Positions 1 through 12,464 of a DNA stretch of 64,000 nucleotides are shown piece after piece (position 1 is the first letter of the stretch; each line of letters starts with the position of its first letter). The notes below the pieces were generated by a model. That model was not told the origin of the DNA, ran no database searches, and worked only from the letters and a program-made list of their open reading frames with translations. The translations under genes and the position numbers were made by a program. The DNA is taken from assembly GCA_003116995.1 (NCBI GenBank), contig BDSL01000003.1:2480001-2544000 (forward strand), in the 5' to 3' direction. The stretch comes from Yamagishiella unicocca (taxonomy: Eukaryota > Chlorophyta > Chlorophyceae > Chlamydomonadales > Volvocaceae).

Positions 1-2810
1 CGCACCCCAGGGCACCATCCACCCTCGAGAAAACGCCCCACACGAAGAACCGGCCAGCAAAGGGAACTTCACAACGACGGGCAGTCCCAACAAACAAAGG
101 CCACGAGGACCAGGAAAGACGAACGCGGGTAGACAGGGCCCCTGGCCGGGCACACCCACCAACCACCAACACGGTCGCAGGCAACAGAAACAACTACGCG
201 GAACAAACCGCACGGGAGGAAATACCAAAATCAGCCCTGGGCCCGGAAGGCACCAGGCAGGTGGAAAAGCGGATTAGCCGAGCCATTGGACAAATCGCCG
301 GACACGGAATGAGATAAAGGGCGCAACGAGAATATGTAGCGGTGTATCGGACGCCCGTGTACAGTACTTGGCACATGTACGGCCTGGTACGGCTCCAGAC
401 CGTAACATAGAGCCATCGGGCGCATCCTCTGACACTGCTGAAAGAGACGCGGCGAGACGAAAGTAACGTCCAGCGGCGGTTTAGCGATGAAGTTAATTTT
501 GCCTGCGGTCAAATGTACGTTCGTATCCTTGATCATCTTGCCTGATGAAGGGCAATTTGCGGCAACTCATGAATGCTGTCATAATTACGTGCGCAGATTC
601 GTGCCTACGGATTCGGCGAGCCCTGTGGATTCGTAATCGGACGCCAGACAGGTTTGCATTTTGATGGGTGTCCGATAACCACCTTGAACATCAGCAGCAG
701 AGAAGAACCGCGCACGATGCGCGCGGTCTCCCAGCCACCCCACAGCTGACCGCCATGAAAGCCGGCGTTGCTGCGTACCCTTGCCGCTATTAGCTCGCGC
801 ACAGGCCATCACGAGGTCCCACACAGTCCGTCCTGATCATGACGCAAATAAAAACCTAAAACCCCCAGGCCCGCCTCACCCACTCATTTCAAATTCATAA
901 ACGTGGATCCCGTGCACACCTCCTGTCCCGCCAACCGGCACCGCAAGACGAACCAAACGCGCCGCTGTCCTGCCTGATAGAGAGCGAGAGAGGTGTTATT
1001 CCCGCAGCGACAACTGGAACGGCATAACGCGGCCTGTCACCCTGATACCGCAGCTGCTAAAGGGGACTATCGAAGCGCAGACTATCCGAAGCACCGCACT
1101 TGCGTCGATCCCTGCCCTAACGAGTCCTACGACTGCTACCTAGCTCCTACTTCGACACGATGCCCTTGGCATGGAAAACTCCCATATACTGCTACGCCCG
1201 AAGTAGTGACGGACCGCCAGGCGGGCTGCCAGGCGTCCGTCTCCGACTAGCGACCACGACCAAGCTTCATCCGGCCACCGGAATAAGGAAGACACACGAC
1301 ACGACCTCTATCTGGACGGCCCTATCGGTTCAGATCCGCCCGACTCGCCAAACAACCCGAGCATCAGCTCCTTCGCTCAGTTGAGCTCTCGTCGAGGGAT
1401 TTGGTGGCTGCAGTTTAGACATCGAAAAGGAGCCGCGCAAACGGCGCATACGCGCGGCAGCCCCCAGCCCCCACGCCGCCACAACAGAGCCGGGGTGGTT
1501 GCCCCGCCTCCTCCTCTGCATCACTTCACAAACTAAATTGGCTTTTCCAACGTTGCTTCATGCTCCATGCTGGTTCGCCAACCGCCACCAACCCCGTTGT
1601 CATATCACTTCCGTCCCTTTGTTTATTGTCGCGCTCGTCATACCAGCTGCAGCCCTGCCACCCACCCACCATCCTGGGCCGCGTGCGCACGGCACCTGTG
1701 CTGGGTGAGCTGGGGTGCTAGCGGTGGTGGCGGTGCTGGTGGCGGTGGCGGTGCTGGCGACGAGGGTGGCGGTGGCGGTGGCGGAGGCGGCTGGTGATAG
1801 TGCAAGAGGCAGAGGCGCGGGTGGGGGTGAAGCATTTGTCGCTTTGGGACGGTGCACTGGAGTCTCCATGCGTTCACCCTCAGCTTTACTCCTCGTCCGA
1901 AGCATACCCTGTTTCCCCCCCCCTCGCCCCTGGCCTCCGCGACTACCCCTTGCCTGGCGCCCCGCCCGCGCCTGTCCCTCCCCCGCCCAGCCACGAGGTC
2001 CACGACGTGAGGGTGCTGATGGCGCTGATGCTCGCATCCACTGCGGCGGCCGCGCCGGGCAACGGCACCTCGCCCTGGGGAGGGTGGGAGGGCGCCGGGA
2101 AGGGGCGGGTTATAAGAGAATCCGCGGGGGGGTGGGGGCGGTGGGGTTGCAGCCGCGATGGTGGGTCGGGCAGCAAGGCGGCAATGTGGGTGCAAGCCGG
2201 AGTCCGCGAAGCCGGAGGAGGGAGGGAGAGGGCGCAGGTTGGCATTGGTGGGCGGAGGGGGGGCCGCGGCGGACGTCGCTGTTTGCTATGACACAGGAGC
2301 CCTCGACCGACCGCGAAGGGACAGTGGTTGCGAGCGCCTCATGCGGCCAGGGCGCACCGCATCGGAAGGACAGCCGCCCCGCCGCGGTCGGGGTAAGACA
2401 CACGTCCTCCCCTACCCCCCCATCACCAATGGATCAAACGCGGCCTGGCTGCACCGCTGCGGCATCAGCCACAGGAGGAACCCGCGAATGCGTGTAGCGT
2501 ATGTGATATGTAGCCCGCAAGCTACAGCCCACAGACTACAACCTGCGAGCTGCAGCCTACTAGCTACAACACACGGGACACACACACCGGCCCTAACATC
2601 GCCATCTCCCCTCCTCCTCCCCCTATCCTTTCCCCCCCATGTATCGACCCTGGGGCTACCCTTCCCACGTCGAATAACCGGGGCTTTCTGCACCACCCCA
2701 ATGCGTCGACCCCTGGGGGCTCCCTCTTAACTCCCGCTCCCCCCCAGCCAGACCCTCCCCCGTAAGTCTTAACTCCCGCTCCCCCCCAGCCAGACCCTCC
2801 CTCTTAAGCC
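1..2810. other. Region without a supported gene, left of the golgin 3' end
   Basis: No open frame here has convincing protein character. The long frames at 1600-2500 lie in G/C-rich, GGT/GGC-repeat sequence (about 1722-1795) and are best explained by base composition. The stretch holds a dispersed repeat relic at 391-476, a short intron-type repeat around 2105-2132 (ataagagaatccgcg followed by a G tract) and a 42-bp tandem repeat at 2720-2846. The last 500 bases or so are probably 3' untranslated and downstream sequence of the golgin gene. I could not pick out a TGTAA poly(A) signal on the minus strand here. Confidence 0.6.
391..476. repeat. Dispersed repeat relic, copy 1
   Basis: This segment matches 26091-26176 with scattered mismatches and small indels. 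Shared blocks include ccagacc, ccatcggg and ctgacactg in the same order. It is probably a fragment of an old transposable element; no terminal repeats or intact transposase can be seen around it. Confidence 0.5.
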
Positions 2811-2846
2811 TTAACTCCCGCTCCCCCCCAGCCAGACCCTCCCTCC
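2720..2846. repeat. 42-bp tandem repeat at the golgin stop codon
   Basis: The unit starting cttaactcccgctccccc recurs at 2726, 2768 and 2810, an exact 42-base period, giving about three copies. The third copy contains the TAA stop (2811-2813, minus strand) of the golgin model, so the array forms the end of the coding sequence and the start of the 3' untranslated region. In another minus-strand frame the array stays open and encodes a repeating 14-residue EGLAGGERELRL-type unit, but nothing suggests that this frame is used. Confidence 0.85.
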
Positions 2847-5800
2847 AGCCCCCTGTCGGGGACGCACCCTGTTTATTGCCGCCAGCCCCGCCTTGCATCG
2901 CTTGACCTCCTCGGGGCTGAACGACAGGATGGTCGCGAACACCGGCAGCAGCTTCTCTGCCTCGCCCGTCAGGAACATCTTGATGACCGTGTTCTTCAGG
3001 TACTCAGCGTCCATCACGTTGGCGCCTGTGGCGGGGGATTACAATAAAAGAACCGGTAACGCGACTGGGGAATGTAGTGGGTGCATAGCCTTAGGACACC
3101 GGGACGCGCGGGGGAGGGAGGGGAGGAGGCGGTTGGGGTGGCGGGGAGGGAGGGGAGGAGGCGGCTGGCGTGGCGACGGGCGGTTATGGCGGACACCGTA
3201 TAGAAATGGAGGTTGACAGGTACGGAGACGGCGCGCCGCTGCGAGGAAGCTGGGAAGCACAAGGTAGGGCAGATCCCCCTCCTCCCCCCCCCCTTTGCCG
3301 TACTACTCCCTCCCCTTCCATCCCTCCCTCAACCCCGCCACCGTCACGCATCCTCCTCCGCCCCTCCTCCGCCCCGGCCCCACCCTTCGCCTGGCGCTGC
3401 ATGGCTCGCTCCAAGTCCCTCACGCTCTCCTTGAGCGCCACCTCCATCTCCTCCCGCAGCGCCACCTCCTTCTCCAGCTCGGCCACCTCCTGCTCCAGAA
3501 CCGCCACGTGGTGCCGGAGCGAAGACGCCTCCCGCTGCGCCGCCGCCAGCGACCCGGCGGCGCCGTCAACGGCGGCCAGGTAGCCGGCCTGCAGCGCGTC
3601 GCCGGACGCCGCCGCCGCCGCCGCCGCGGCAGCGGCGGCGGCGCCCAGCACCGTGCCGTCGCCTGGCGGCGTCGACGGCACCAGCGCAGCGGCCGAGCCC
3701 AGGCCGCGAGACAGCGGCAGCTGCAGTTCGTCGCCTCCGGCGCCGTCAGTCGCGGTCGCGGCGCCGTCGGTGCCGTGGGAGGGGTGCTCCGCGCGGATGA
3801 TGTTGCCGAGGAGGACGTCGCCAGGGGTGGTGGTGGCAGCCTGCGTCCCGGCTGCGGTGGCTGCGGCGGCGGCGTTGTAGAGGCTGCCGTCATTGCTGGG
3901 ACGGGAGCGCAGGGGGGTGGAGTCGCCGTGGGTGGAGGCTGTGGCGGGGGGCGGGTTGAAGGCTTCCAACGCGGCCGCCTGGCGGGGGGCAGGGGGGTAA
4001 GGCCGCAAGCGGGCGGGGGGAAACAGGTTCTGGATTCAGCACACACCAAACAAGGGGCAAAGGCAAGGGTGGGGGCCCGGCCACCGTGGAGGCTGACAGC
4101 ACCCGGGGTAATGGCGGGAGGGTTAGGCCTAGGTCAGTGGTGCGTGTGATGGGCAGGCAACAGGGGGCCTGGATGCGACCGAGGGCAGCTGGAGGAGCTC
4201 ACGACCAACGACAGGGGAGAAGTGCTGATGATAGGGGGTTGGTCGCGGGGAAACCCGAGGAAGCTACACAGGAGACCGTGAGGGGTGAGGGTAGGATAGA
4301 CAGGGAACGTGAGTTGCTATTGGCGCTCCTGGGGGGGGGATGAGACGATGGGACAACAGAAACCCCACCCACAATCCTCCTCAGCCCCTGGCGGTTCTAA
4401 CCGGCTTCCTACTACACGAGCTTGGCTCACAAACGCCCCCGTACGTCCGACCCACATGGAGTCTGTCCTCGTCGTCAAGCAGCGCCGCCCTCCGCGCCCG
4501 CGCCTCCATCTGGTGCGCCGCCGCGTCCGCCTGGGCCTGAGCGGCGGCCGCAGCGGCATGCGCCTCGGCCGCTGAGGCCTCTGCGGCCGACAGCGCATGG
4601 CGGGCAGCGACGACGTCCTCCTGGGTTGGGGCCATGAGTGGGAGTGCGAGTGGGAGTGGGAGGAGACGGGGAAGGCGGGGAATAGGTTTAGAGCTGGACG
4701 ATGTGGTCGCAATTGTGGAAGGGACAGATGGGGATGCAAAGTGGGAACTTGTGAGTAGCCGGGCACACGAGGGCACGGCACATGCGCATGGCATAAACGG
4801 AGTGCGACAGGAAAGGAGTGCGACAGGAGAGGAGTCCGACACGAGATGAGCACACTGTGTAACCTCTCATTATAAAGCACGACATGCCTCTCATTATTAA
4901 GCACGACATACGAGCACGATACGAGCACGACAGGTGATTTAATTCAGCAGCACTACATGGTACCGCATATGGAAACGGCGGACGAGCACGTTGTACATAG
5001 TTACGACGCATCACTACGACGCGCGAGCACGATGAACGAGCACGACGCATAACACACAAGCGAGCACGACATGCAAGTACGATACGCAAGTACGACAAAC
5101 GACCACGACCAACGAGCACGACGCACCAACACGACACATAATTACGACAGGTCAGCATGATGGACGAGCAGTAGGCATCATTACGACACCACACAGCACA
5201 ACACCACACAGCACGAGCACACACACCAGCACGACGGGGGCCGACCCTCCTCCCACCAGCGCTCCCACTAACTACACCTGGTGGCCCCACAACACCCCCC
5301 TACCCCCGTGCGTCTCCCCCTCCTCCTCCTCCGCCTCCTCCTATGTCGTGTACACGGTTTTCCTTGCTGCCCCCCGATGGTCTCCTTTCCTCCCCTTTCC
5401 CCCTCCCTCTTTAAACCCCCCCTTCCTTCCCCCCCCCCACCCCACGGTCTGTTCTCGCATCCACGGGTCTTCCTCAAAACACCCCCCCCACCTGCAGCAG
5501 TGCGTTGCGGCGCACCAGGTGCAGCACCTCCGCATCCTTGGCCTCCATCAGGGCCTCCGTGGAGGCCTTATGCGACCGCAGCTCCTCTTGTATGGAGGCC
5601 AGCTCGTCCTGGGGGGCGAGGGAGGGAGAGGGCAGCGAGGAGGGACGGAGGAGGGATGGAGGAGTGGAGGAGGGGCGTCGTCTGGACAGGTGGTGGCGGG
5701 GGGGTGCGGGGGCGTAGCAACGGAATGCGCATCTAGACACACGCGGTGCTGGCGGCTGTGGTGGTGGTGGTGGTGGTTGTGGTGCAGTGGCTGCGCCGGC

Positions 5801-8800
5801 ATAGTCTTCATCGGAGCAGCGGCGGCACCGCTGGTGGAACGCTGGCGCCGCACCCTGAATCGCGACACCCACCCACCACCGCGACCCGCTCGTGTCTGGT
5901 GGTACGCTTGCGAGTGGTAGCCTTCAAGTCTGGATCCCCAGGCCGTCCCTCCCAGGCCCCACACCTCACCCCCACCCCGCCAAGGCATCGCGCAGGGTCC
6001 TCGCTTCCGTTCGCCTGCCAGCCGCTGCCGATTTAGCTTAGCCGCCGATTTAGCCGACATCCGACCTCCGTCTTTCGTCTCCTCAGCCCAGTCCTCCAGC
6101 ATGCACATCTCGAAACGTCTTTCCTAAAAACGGGTTTTTCTCGCATCCACGGGTCTTCCTCAAACCCCCCAAAGGCCGCACCATGAGCGCCTGGGCCCGC
6201 GCGTCTGCCGCCGCCAGCTGCTCCTCCGCCCGCCTCCCCGCCTCGCCCTCCGCGCTGTGGTGCGCCAGTCGCGCCTCCAGCGCCTCCACCCGGCGGCCGT
6301 AGTCCTCCGCGGCCGCATGCGCCCGCTGCATGAGGTCCTGGTAGTAGGACGAGGAGGACTGCGACTGCTCCAGCTGTGGCGGGGGTTTCGAGGGAGAAAC
6401 CGCGGTGCGTGAGTGCGTGAGTGTGTGGGGGGAAGGTGTTCGAGGAAGACCCGTGGATGCGAGAAAAAACCGTTTAGGACAGACCGTTTTGACCGTTTTT
6501 GAGGGGGGGCGGGCAGGGGGGAGGCGGCAGGGGCGGTGTGCGGGTTGTTTCGCCACACCTCCCTCGAACCTCAGGCTGCGAAGCCGGCCCCGCCACCGAC
6601 TGGTGCCGTTCCAACCACAACGGCCCAGCTGCCCTCATCCTTCAACACGCACGGTTTCCTATCCGACCGGGCACCCCTCTACTCCCACCCATCTCCTCCC
6701 ATGTACAGCGCACAGTACCCGCCCCCTAAAACCCTAAAACCCTAAAACGCCCGCTTTGGGTCGTGCCCCCCCACCTGCGCTTGCAACCGGTCGATCGCCT
6801 CCTGCGCCTCGTGCGACGCCCGCTCCAGCGCCTCCTGCCCCTCCCGCTCCGCCGCCTCCACCGCCTCCACCGCCGCCGCCAGCTGCTGCCGCAGCGCCGC
6901 AAGCTCTTCGCTCTCCGCCGCCGCCGCCGCCGAGGCGGCCACCTCGCGAGCCCGAGCTATCTCGGCGTCCTTGCTCTTGAGCAGCGCCTGCCGGGAGTCG
7001 TGCGAGATAACCCGGGAATCCATGGCCGGCAAATCAAGGGCGATGAATATGGTGGTCCAGGAGAGATGGGAGGCGGCGAGCGTCAGGACCGGACCACGAG
7101 GAGGAGAACATGCGACGGGCAGGCAAGGGAAGGTGGGGTGAATGGGATGGGTGGGTCGCGAGAAGCTAGTACTACGATGGTGAACGCGGGAAGGAATCAC
7201 CACGTCTCAACAACTTCCTGCTAAGCCGCAAAAGCCCAGCGGGTGTGTGGACTGGCAACGAATCGTCCGCGTAATGCAATGAAGAAAGTGGAGCGGGAAG
7301 TGGGTGGGAGGGGAGGAACGGTGGGGGGGCGCTGGTCCACAGCCGTGGCTGAGCCTCGTAACGAGCAACCCCTGGCCGTGGCGGCGGCCCCCCTCTCTCG
7401 CCCCCCGGGTTTAAGTGCCGACCTAGGGGTTCTCCTCTAATACCCCCCCGCGCCCGCTCCCTACCCGTTTTTGCTTTCCAGTGCCGACCCGCGGGCTTCC
7501 TCTTATCTTTCCTCCCCCCTCTCGCGGATCTATTCGCGGATTTATTCGTGGATTCGCGGATTTATTTTGTACCTTTTGTACCCCCCCTCTCGCCCGGTTC
7601 GTACCGGTTCTCTTATTGTAACCCCCCCTCGCCCCCCCTAATGGCCTCCTCCCACCTGCGCCCTGTTGCGGTAGTCCCTCAGCTCAGAGTCCAGTGCGTC
7701 CTTCTCCCGCCGCACCGCCTCCAGCTGCTGCTGCACCATACCCAGCTCAACACGCACGCCGGCGGTGTCAGCCTGGAGGGGGGTGCGGGGTGGGACCGCG
7801 GCCGAGGGCGGGGGCGGGAGGGTGGGGTTTCGAGAAGACCCGTGGATGCCAAAAAAAACCGGGAGGGTGGGGTGGGGTGTGCGTGTTTTTGGCCATGGCC
7901 ATGGGCGTGCACCGAGCACCGCTCAGCCGCGAAGCTGAGTGTGTGTTCGCATGTGTGAGGTGGCTGCCAGTCGGATGTGGCTGCAGTGGCAGTATATGCG
8001 AGCAGGGTGGTGCCACACGCCGCCACCGCCACCGCCACCGCCACCACCATCGCCGCCCCTGTCAACACCTCTCTTGAGTCGCTATCAGAAGCTACCGGCG
8101 CCGCGCACACTTGCCAGTCCACATCGGCCCCGATACCACGAACCCCTGGTGGCGCCCCATCCCTCCTCCCTGGCCGCCCCCTGGGCCGCTGCTGCCCCCT
8201 ACCTGAGATTTGCCCCTCGCCTCCGCCAGCGCCACCTCCGCCAGGTGCTGCGCCTTCTGGGCCTTGGCGCACCGCTTGCGAGCATCCTCCGCGACCTTGG
8301 ACACCCTGGGGGCGGGCGTCGCGGGGGGGGGGGGAAGAGGGCGAGAAGACCCGGTTACACGACAGCGGGGGGGGAGAAGCTCGGGACTCCCCAGAGGAGG
8401 AGGAGGAGGAGGAGGAGGAGCGCAACGGCGGGTGAAGCAGCTGGTTTCGGAGCGGGGCGAGACGGCGGGGGGTGACTGGCGGAGCAGGGGAAGCTTAAGC
8501 GTACACCATCAGCAAACCTGGGTGAGGCTCGGGGAGGTGGGGAGGCGGGGAGGTGGGGAGGTGGCTGGCTGACTGACTCCGAGGCCACCCCCCCCCATCT
8601 CTCAGTCCCGCTCGCGCCGCTCTCATGTCCCTCCCTCCCCCCCAAACCCCCAACCCGCCGCCGCCGATTTCGCTTAGCCCCAGCCGAAGGTCTCGACGTA
8701 CGACCTCCGACTTCCGTCTCCTCAACCAAGTTCTCCAGCATGCACCTCGAGACGTCTTTCCTACACGGTTTTCCTTTCTTCCGTACACGGGTTTTCCTTG

Positions 8801-11800
8801 CAATCCCCCCCCCGCCACCCCCCGTCACCCACTTCGCCCTCTCCGCCTCCAGCTCCTTCCTCGCCGCCGCCACCTCCCCCCGCAGCACGTCCGCCTCCGC
8901 CCTCGCCGCCGCCACCTCCGCGCTCGTGCCGGTCTGCGCCGCCGCCACCGCGCGCCGCGCCTCCGCCGCCTCCGCGGCCGCCGCCGCCGTCTCCTTCTCC
9001 GCTCGTCCCAGCGCTGACGTCAGCGACTCCAGCTCCACCTCGCGGTCGCGCAGCCGGGTCTGCGCCTTGGACAGCGCCGTCTCGTACTCGGTCTGTACGG
9101 CGCCGGGGGGCGGTACGGAAGGCGGTTGGTTTACTAATGGAGGTGCCCGCCATCGCACGGGCACGGGCGCGGGACCCGCGCGTGTCGGTGACCGGTAAGC
9201 GTCGTACGCATAACATCTACTAACAGTCCGAGCGAAAGGTGTATGGTGGAGGTCAGGGGGGTGGTGTGAGACCGGTCACGGGTGGGGGAGGAAGGTGTAT
9301 CACGCATGTTGAGGAATCGCGGGGGTGCTTGTTGCTTGCCGCTGACTGCCTGGATCTCAGTCACCGTTGCCGGGGCAGCGCCCCTCCCCCTCCCCTCCCC
9401 CTCCCCCTAAGTGCCCCTCCCTCTCTCTTCCCCGTCCTTCCCACCCCTTTCCGGTGACCCTTCTCCCCCCCCACCTGCAGGCGCTTGACCTCCTGCTCCA
9501 TGCGGGCCGCAGCCGCCCCCGCGGAGCCCTCCCGCTGTGCGGCCAGGTTCTTGTACTCCTGGAGACGAAAGGGGGGGGGAACGAGAAGACCCGGTTACAC
9601 GATAAAGGAAAAAGAGGGCAGAATTTATCGGGCGAGTAGTCTTCGGACACGAGGTTGAGAGTGCGCGGGAAGGAGGGAGCGGGCGGAGGCGAGGGGCGGG
9701 TTTAGGGAGGGTCTCGAGGTCCCATTTGCAAGGCCGGGCCGGGGACAAGGTGGTGGTGGGGGTGGGGGTGGGGGGCTCGCGTGCGCGATGGCAGGAGCAG
9801 CGTGCGGGGCTATGGGGTGGGCGGGCAAGCCGCAAGCACCGCAAGCACTGGAGGAAGTTGGTGGCTCGCTGGTGAGGGGATCGTCCTGAGACCGGGCGGC
9901 TTGGGGCTGGGGCGGCCCTGCGCCACCGCCACGGTCCGCCATCTGAACCCAACAACCCACCAACCCCTATACACACCCCAGCAAAACCCCGACGGCACTG
10001 CCCGCTCCGCGGCACCTGATCCCTCACACACACACACACACCCTCCACGCCCTGTGTCGTGTAACCGGGTCCTTATGCCACCCCCCACGGGTTTCCTCTC
10101 GCAACACAACCCCCCCACCCCCGGTCGTGGGTCTCAAAACTTCATGCATCTCAAAACTTCTGTTTTAAACGATTTTTTCGGACATCCACGGGTTTCCCTC
10201 GAAACCCCCGGTCGTGGGGGCGTAACCTCCCCAACCCGTGTCGCGTAAGCGGGTCCTGATGCCACCTCCACCCGCGCCCCCCATCCCCTCCCCGCCCACC
10301 TGCAGCAGCCCCTCCCGCTGCGCCACCTCCGCACCGGCCGCCGCCACCTGCCGCGTGAGCTCCGCCACACTGGCAGTGAGCTCCGAAACCCGGGCGGACA
10401 GCGACCCCCGCTCCTCGGCGGCGGCCTCGGCCGCCGCCGCCGCGGCGGCGTGCGCCGCCGCCACCTCCGCGCGCAGCGCCGCCGCCTCCTCGGCCGCCGC
10501 CGCCGTTGCCGCCGCCAGCTTGGCTTCTGCGTCCTTGGCCGTGGCCGCCACCTCCGCCTGGCGCTTCTTGGCGAGAGCCACCAGCTTGCGCTTGGACTCC
10601 TGCGCACACACACACGCACACACACACAATGCATGGTGGGTCCCAATGGTGTTCGTGATGGCCCAACGGTGGTGATGGCCCAACGGTGGTGATGGCCCAA
10701 CGGTGATGCCGCGCCTCGCCAGAAGAAGACGCCTTGTTGCCGCAGGAAGGAAGCAAGGCAGCCAGCACACCCGACTTGGAGCGATGGATGCATGGATGCG
10801 CCCCCCAGGCCCCCAGGCCCCCAGGCCCCCAGGCGCGCACGCATGGGTTGTCGACAGTCGCCTCGCCCCGTGTGCTCACGCAGAGGGTGCCGCAAGGCTC
10901 CAACTCCCTGACAACAACAACCAACAACAACAACAACAACACCAGCAACACCAACAACACCAGCAACAACAATAACACCAGCAACAACAATAACAACAAT
11001 AACAACAGCAACAACAATAACAACAGCAACAACAATAACAACAGCAACAACAACAATAACAACAGCAGCAGCTGCCAGGTCATCATCATCGTGCCGCAAA
11101 CCGGGCCGCACCCAATCCCGACCGTACCCGACCCGACTACACCTACACGACTGAACGGCCGGTCGGACACCTCCCCCCCAGGTCCGTCGGGGGGGAGGTG
11201 TTTTTTCCGTCGCGTAAAACAATTTTTTATACACCCCCCAGGCCCACCTGAAGCTCCTTGCTGATCCTCTCGTTCGTCTCCCCCAGCTCCTGCACCCGGT
11301 GCGCCAAGTCGGCGCCCGCGGCCGCAACGCCATCGGCGGCAGCGTCCGCGGCGGCGTCAGCCGCCGCCGCTGCTTCCTGAGCCGCCGCCGCCGCCGCCGC
11401 CGCGGCCCGCTGTTGCGTCGCCTCGGCGGCGGCGGCCGCCGCCGCCAGCTCCGAAACCCGCGCCTGCGCCGTCTCCAGCTCCGCCGCCGCCGCCGCCAGC
11501 TGGCCCTCCAGCTCCCGCGCCCTGGCCGCCGCGTCCCTGCCCTGCACCTCCAGGGCCTCCTGCGCCGCCTCCAGCTCCGCGCACCTGCCTTGCAGCTGCT
11601 CCGCCAGCGCCGCCGCCTCCCGCAACTCGCTCGCCGCCGCCGCCTGCTCCTCCTCCCGCTGCTGCCTGAGCGCCGCGGCCGCGGCCGCGAGCTGCGTCAG
11701 CTCCGCCTCCAGCTCCGAAACCCGGCTCTCCATGCCCGCTGCGGCCTGCCCCTTGCCCTCAGCCGCCGCCTGCGCCGCCGCCAGCTGCTCCTCGTGCTGC

Positions 11801-12431
11801 TGTCGCGTCAGCTCCAGCTGCCGCTGGTGCTGGCCAGCCAGCTGCCGGGCCGCCTCGTCGCGCTCATCCAGCATCCCCTTGAGCTCCTCCAGCTCCGCCT
11901 GCAGCTCCGAAACCTGCGCGTCCGAGGCCTCCGAAGCCGCGGCGGCCTGCGCCGCCGCCCGCTTCTCGGCTGCTTCCCGCCGTACCGCCTCCAGCTCGGC
12001 CTGCAGCTCCGAAACCCGCGCGCCGGACGCCTCCGCCGCCGCGGCCGCCGCCTGCGCCGCCGCCCGCTGCTCCTCTGCCTCCCGCCGGAGCTCCTCCAGC
12101 TGCTGTCGGAGCCCCTCCAGCCCGGCCGAGGCCGCCTGAGCCGCCTCCTCGCGCGCCTGCTCGGCCGTGTCCCGCTCACCGCGCACCGACAGGAGGTCCC
12201 GTTGGAGCGCCTCCATTTGGCTCGACGCGTCATCCAACTGCGAGGCCAAGAAAACACGCCAGCAGCGACGATGAGACCACGAGAGCCGATGAGGGGAGGG
12301 TGTGCGGGAGGAAGGGGTGGGCCCCTCCCAGGCCGCGGTAAGGCCACCCTGCCCCGGAGGGCCTTACGTCATTCACGGCATCCTAGCCAGCGCAGCAGCA
12401 GCGCGCGTTCCCTTACCCCTCCCGGGCAGCC

Positions 12432-12464
<33 letters not shown>

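Noticed and set aside
1715..2497. 260-residue plus-strand Ala/Gly/Arg frame
   Set aside because: Lies on GGT/GGC simple repeats with several overlapping open frames on both strands and no domain.
3295..4149. 284-residue plus-strand frame opposite the golgin
   Set aside because: Composition-driven; the minus strand here splices in phase into the GRIP exon.
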